From positions 1 through 64,000 of the forward strand of contig NZ_KB894769.1 of NCBI RefSeq assembly GCF_000374625.1: 64,000 nucleotides of DNA, in the 5' to 3' direction. Shown in pieces: positions 61,196-64,000 of this stretch (within the stretch, counting starts at the first letter, position 1; each line of letters opens with the position of its first letter). The position numbers and the translations under genes were made by a program. This DNA comes from Allobrachymonas chironomi DSM 19884 (lineage in GTDB: Bacteria > Pseudomonadota > Gammaproteobacteria > Burkholderiales > Burkholderiaceae_C). The notes beneath the pieces are model-generated. The model did not search any database. It saw only the letters and a program-made list of their open reading frames with translations, and was not told the DNA's origin.

Positions 61196-62125
61196 ATGTC
61201 CACACTGCCCGATCTCGAAGCCTGGGCCATTTTTGCCAAGGTGGCAGAAACCGGCTCCTTTGCCCGTACTGCCGGCGAGTTCTCGCTGTCGCAGGCCACC
61301 GTGTCCAAGGCCATCTCGCGGCTGGAGGCGCGCCTCAAGACCGTGCTGTTCCACCGCAGTTCGCGCCGCGTCACGCTGACGGAAAGCGGCCATGTGGCAC
61401 TGGAACGCGCCACCCGCATCCTCGAAGACGGCCAGGCGGTCGAGGCTGAAATCGCCGAGCAATCCACCAGCCTGCGCGGCCTGATCCGCATCTCGGCTCC
61501 CATGTCCTTCGGCCTGACCCAGCTGGCACCACTGCTGCCCGATTTCATGCAGGCCCATCCGGATGTCTCGCTGGATGTCCAGTTCAATGACCAGCAGGTG
61601 GATCTGGTGGCCGACCGTTTCGATCTGGCACTGCGCATTGCCAACCTGCCCGATTCCAGCCTGCTGGCCCGCCAGCTCTGCCAGGTGCGCATTCTGCTGG
61701 TGGGCTCGCCAGACTATTTTGCCCGCCATGGCACGCCGCGCCATCCCAGCGATCTGGCCTGGGGCCACATGGCCCTGCAGTATTCACACAGCCGCCAACC
61801 CGTCAGCTGGCGCTTCCGCCACGCCCAGCAGGGCGAATTCACGCAGACCCTGCCCAACCAGCTGTCCACCAACAATGCCGATGGCCTGGCCCCGGCGCTG
61901 CGGGCCGGTCTGGGCCTGGCCCTGCAGCCCGAATTCATGGTCTGGGAAGACCTGCAGGCCGGCCTGCTGCAGACCGTCATGGACGACTGGCGCGCAGACC
62001 CAATCGGTCTGCACCTGGTCACCCCGCCCGGCCGCAGCCGGCCAGCCCGGGTCCAGGCTTTCATGGACTACCTGATCGAACGCCTGACTCGCGATCCGCG
62101 CTGGCTGCCGGCCAGAGCCTCCTGA
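61196..62125 (+). CDS. LysR-family transcriptional regulator
   Basis: A 309-residue LysR protein. The N-terminal winged helix (FAKVAETGSFARTAGEFSLS, about residues 13-32, then QATVSKAISRLEARL) is complete, followed by the linker helix and a periplasmic-binding-like effector domain beginning at about 92 (GLIRISAPMSFGLTQLAPLL). It belongs to the branch that includes YhaJ. Divergence from the pirin gene and the two matching inverted repeats at 60301-60327 and 61137-61163 suggest that it controls the pirin and nitroreductase genes and itself. The effector is unknown. Confidence 0.93.
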   Translation: MSTLPDLEAWAIFAKVAETGSFARTAGEFSLSQATVSKAISRLEARLKTVLFHRSSRRVTLTESGHVALERATRILEDGQAVEAEIAEQSTSLRGLIRISAPMSFGLTQLAPLLPDFMQAHPDVSLDVQFNDQQVDLVADRFDLALRIANLPDSSLLARQLCQVRILLVGSPDYFARHGTPRHPSDLAWGHMALQYSHSRQPVSWRFRHAQQGEFTQTLPNQLSTNNADGLAPALRAGLGLALQPEFMVWEDLQAGLLQTVMDDWRADPIGLHLVTPPGRSRPARVQAFMDYLIERLTRDPRWLPARAS

Positions 62126-62171
62126 AGCAAGCCGCCAGGCCATGCCTGGGCAATGTGTCGATCCCAACAGC

Positions 62172-62198
62172 AAGCCCGCCCAAAAAATGGGCGGGCTT
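62172..62198. terminator. Terminator after lysR
   Basis: A perfect 10-bp stem AAGCCCGCCC/GGGCGGGCTT with a loop of six A and one T. It lies between convergent lysR and the small secreted-protein gene and can serve both. Confidence 0.8.
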
Positions 62199-62245
62199 GT
62201 CAAAAGCGGCAACACTGGCAGCCACGGCCACCAGTACCGTCAGAT

Positions 62246-62518
62246 TCAGGTGCGCGGCTCGCTGGTCTCTGCCGGAGCAGCAGTTTCGGGCTGGCCGACA
62301 TCAGGAGCATCCTGCGCCTGATCCGTCAGGCCAGGCATCGGCGCGCCCAGGGCAGCATCGGCGGAGGACGGCTGACCCGATACGGAACTGCCGCTGGCCG
62401 CAGCCGATGCGGTGGGTGCTACTGCGTCGGCAGCAGTGTCGGAAGTGGCGGCCATGACCGAGGTGCCGGCAAGCAGCAACAGGGAAGCGAGCAGAGAAGG
62501 GATACGTGTGTTTTTCAA
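62246..62518 (-). CDS. Small secreted protein rich in Ala, Ser and Pro
   Basis: A 90-residue protein. I start it at the TTG at 62518 because AAGGAG (62524-62529) lies 5 bp before it and the sequence then opens with an ordinary signal peptide, KNTRIPSLLASLLLLAGTS, cleaved near VMAATS. The mature part, about 65 residues, is low-complexity Ala/Ser/Asp/Pro with no motif. The frame also stays open to 62599, which would bury the signal peptide. Function unknown; it may be a short periplasmic or surface peptide. Confidence 0.6.
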   Translation of the reverse strand: MKNTRIPSLLASLLLLAGTSVMAATSDTAADAVAPTASAAASGSSVSGQPSSADAALGAPMPGLTDQAQDAPDVGQPETAAPAETSEPRT

Positions 62519-63032
62519 AACAACTCCTTGGAGTGGAACAACACTGACCGTTGGCACCTGCGCTGCGTTTTGTCGGACAGCGCGTGCTGGTGCGTGCACG
62601 GCCAGCCCCTCGAACCTTAGTCATGACCAATAGGCTGCTTGTGCTGGAATGTGTCACCGGTAAGCTGATGCACGGCCGCCACGGAGCCGCCGGCAGCGCC
62701 TGTGCGAGCAGGCTGCTGGCCCATGTTTCCTCTGGCTGTGCGCCCATTTTCCGGGCTTGCAGGGCGTTCAAGCTGACACTTTTCTGTCAAATGTAATGAC
62801 ACAGGGACTTACCAAAACACGACCGATATGTGGAGCATCCATGGCCTGCTCCCCGCCCGATAACGCTACACGGCGCTCCCGCCCCATGCCACGTAAGGGA
62901 GACATCCAGTCGATCCATCCCCCTGTCGGCGAAAAATCCCGATGTCCCGGTCTGTAAACTACAAGGTATCCACCCCTTGAACCTGCCTGCAACGGCCGCA
63001 TGCGCCCCTGCGCAAGCCAGAAGGAGCCTGAC
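62519..63032. other. Intergenic stretch with no supported gene
   Basis: About 510 bp between the small secreted-protein gene and the next gene. I see no ORF with coding character. A cluster TGACA/TGTCA/TGACA occurs at 62774-62778, 62785-62789 and 62797-62801, possibly part of a promoter, and AAGGAG just before 63033 serves the following gene. Confidence 0.5.
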
Positions 63033-63578
63033 ATGAGCACCGAACAAAAAACCGCACACCGCTACAGCCCCCACCCCATCGGGCACTACATCAGGAATAT
63101 CAAAGGCGAGACTTCAGGCTATTTCAAGTACCCCGAGGCTTGGAATCTGGCCTGGCTGTCACATGACTGGGAAAAGGGCTACCCGGAGGATGCTGCTGGG
63201 TTGCACCAGAGGGTGATGGACACTGTGAATTTTGGACACGCCAAACTGGAGCCTTACGAACCCAACGGCGGAGAGAAGGAAAAGATTCCTCTGCCGGAGG
63301 ATGTGGGGATGGAACGCAAAATGGGGGCACTCTTTTGGTGTCCCACCGTTGAAGGGTGTATGGCGTTCATGAGGCTCGTCATCAAGCAGTACCAGAAGTA
63401 CCCCCTCCCCATCTACTCCGAAGAATGGGTGAAGACCATTGAACACCGCGCAAAGCACCACTGCCTGCAGGACGCCACCGCCCAGTCCCTGATGGACAGC
63501 GCCGACCAGCCCATCACCGGACAGGCCGAGAAACTGGCGCAGATGGCGCTGGACAAGATCATGGGCAAGCCGGCATGA
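63033..63578 (+). CDS. Conserved-looking cytosolic protein of unknown function
   Basis: A 181-residue protein, MSTEQKTAHRYSPHPIGHYI at the N terminus, with no signal peptide or membrane helix. AAGGAG precedes the ATG at 63033 by 7 bp, a strong start. It contains several Trp-rich or charged stretches (YPEAWNLAWLSHDWEKGY, about residue 33) and a long C-terminal helix ending QMALDKIMGKPA. I do not recognise the family. The codon use resembles its neighbours and it stands alone before the tRNA gene. Confidence 0.7.
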   Translation: MSTEQKTAHRYSPHPIGHYIRNIKGETSGYFKYPEAWNLAWLSHDWEKGYPEDAAGLHQRVMDTVNFGHAKLEPYEPNGGEKEKIPLPEDVGMERKMGALFWCPTVEGCMAFMRLVIKQYQKYPLPIYSEEWVKTIEHRAKHHCLQDATAQSLMDSADQPITGQAEKLAQMALDKIMGKPA

Positions 63579-63729
63579 GGGTTCCGCCCTGCAGCACAGG
63601 GCCTGGGAACCACGGCCGCCCGGGCTGAAAACCAGCAGTACTGGCAACAGGACACCTCTCCAGCACCCAGGCAAGAAAAAAGCACCTAGGGCAAACGCCG
63701 CCAAGTGCATGTTTCTCTTGTATATCGGG

Positions 63730-63805
63730 TGGTGGGTCGTGCGTGACTCGAACACGCGACCAACGGATTAAAAGTCCGCTGCTCTACCAACTGAGCTAAC
63801 GACCC
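63730..63805 (-). tRNA. tRNA-Lys (anticodon TTT)
   Basis: The minus strand folds into a complete 76-nt cloverleaf with encoded CCA: acceptor GGGTCGT/ACGACCC, D arm GCTC..GAGC, anticodon stem GCGGA/TCCGT (one G-U pair) around CTTTTAA with anticodon TTT, and T arm GCGTG-TTCGAGT-CACGC. The discriminator base is A, as usual for tRNA-Lys. Confidence 0.98.
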
Positions 63806-63843
63806 ACTCGATTCTGTTCTCTTGTTGATCACAGAAGCTGAAA

Positions 63844-64000
63844 TTATAGACTGGTTTTTTCTGTCTTGGCAAGACTTGTGGAAATTTTTTTCAACATCCA
63901 GCCCGCAGCCGCCATGCCAAAGCTCGCCGTAACAGCCACGGCAGAGCCGTAACCACTGCAGTTGAGACTGCCGTCAAGGCTGTCGGCTCCGGCTTCGCAG
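63844..64000 (-). CDS. tcdA: tRNA threonylcarbamoyladenosine dehydratase (TcdA/CsdL), C-terminal end
   Basis: The frame is open from the right edge of the window to a TAA at 63844-63846, giving the last 51 residues. The segment DGSLNCSGYGSAVAVTASFG followed by MAAAGWMLKKI resembles the C terminus of betaproteobacterial TcdA, an E1-like enzyme that dehydrates t6A37 in tRNA to the cyclic form. The catalytic and ATP-binding parts lie outside the window, so the identification rests on this short tail. The gene would lie just upstream of tRNA-Lys on the same strand. Confidence 0.6.
   Translation of the reverse strand, partial: CEAGADSLDGSLNCSGYGSAVAVTASFGMAAAGWMLKKISTSLAKTEKTSL

Noticed and set aside
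62759-62810. TGACA/TGTCA cluster as a regulatory site
   Set aside because: The three short elements have no consistent spacing or linked gene start and could be chance.
1-64000. CRISPR arrays, rRNA genes, prophage structural genes, integrase-tRNA junctions
   Set aside because: No regularly spaced repeats with unique spacers, no rRNA signature and no phage structural genes were seen; the tRNA-Lys has no integrase or duplicated 3' end beside it.

Overview
The window looks like a chromosomal segment of a GC-rich betaproteobacterium, most likely order Burkholderiales (Comamonadaceae-like). This is inferred from the high GC, a double-length UvrA of about 1950 residues, a paired bacterioferritin set, an E. 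coli-type cyd operon with cydX, and PutA with an N-terminal DNA-binding domain. Species cannot be named from sequence alone. Nearly all of it is dense, ordinary coding DNA. The accessory parts are an IS3 remnant at the left edge and a type I restriction island at 36.0-43.5 kb.

Layout. 0-0.6 kb: end of an IS3-type transposase, an orphan small ORF and three copies of a 13-bp repeat. 0.7-10.9 kb: uppP, a large lipoprotein, acyl-CoA thioesterase, a crotonase-fold protein lacking both catalytic Glu, cca, a TctD/TctE-like two-component pair, a MidA-type methyltransferase, and a pteridine-reductase-like SDR translationally coupled to folB. 10.9-16.1 kb: an iron and oxidative-stress neighbourhood (bfd behind a Fur-box-like site, fumC, the bfrB/bfrA pair, ttcA, a phosphatase, dps). 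16.2-21.2 kb: lipoprotein, prfC behind a hairpin leader, an NlpE-like protein, a membrane-anchored unknown, a GST. 21.2-27.0 kb: putA and putP with GTTGCA sites resembling PutA operators.

27.0-36.0 kb is the metabolic highlight: a six-gene minus-strand operon (badH, badI, aliB, aliA, an acyl-CoA dehydrogenase, gcdH) divergent from badR-badK. Together they encode activation of cyclohexanecarboxylate to its CoA thioester, desaturation, hydration, oxidation and hydrolytic ring opening to pimeloyl-CoA, plus the later glutaryl-CoA dehydrogenase step. A repeated ATGCAAACA/palindromic element sits between badH and badR.

36.0-43.5 kb: a type I restriction-modification operon in the order hsdR, truncated dinD-like gene, hsdS, rhuM, hsdM. 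The dinD-like gene carries a 27-codon tandem duplication, and a perfect 30-bp palindrome lies in one copy. 43.6-49.4 kb: the four-ATPase tandem UvrA. 49.6-52.2 kb: aspA, an FMN reductase, an OsmC protein. 52.4-58.9 kb: cydDCABX, including a 38-residue CydX. 59.1-62.1 kb: a DUF134 regulator with its own operator, then a nitroreductase/pirin/LysR module with the same 27-bp inverted-repeat element at two places. The right end has a small secreted protein, an unrecognised 181-residue protein, tRNA-Lys(TTT) and the C-terminal end of a TcdA-like gene.
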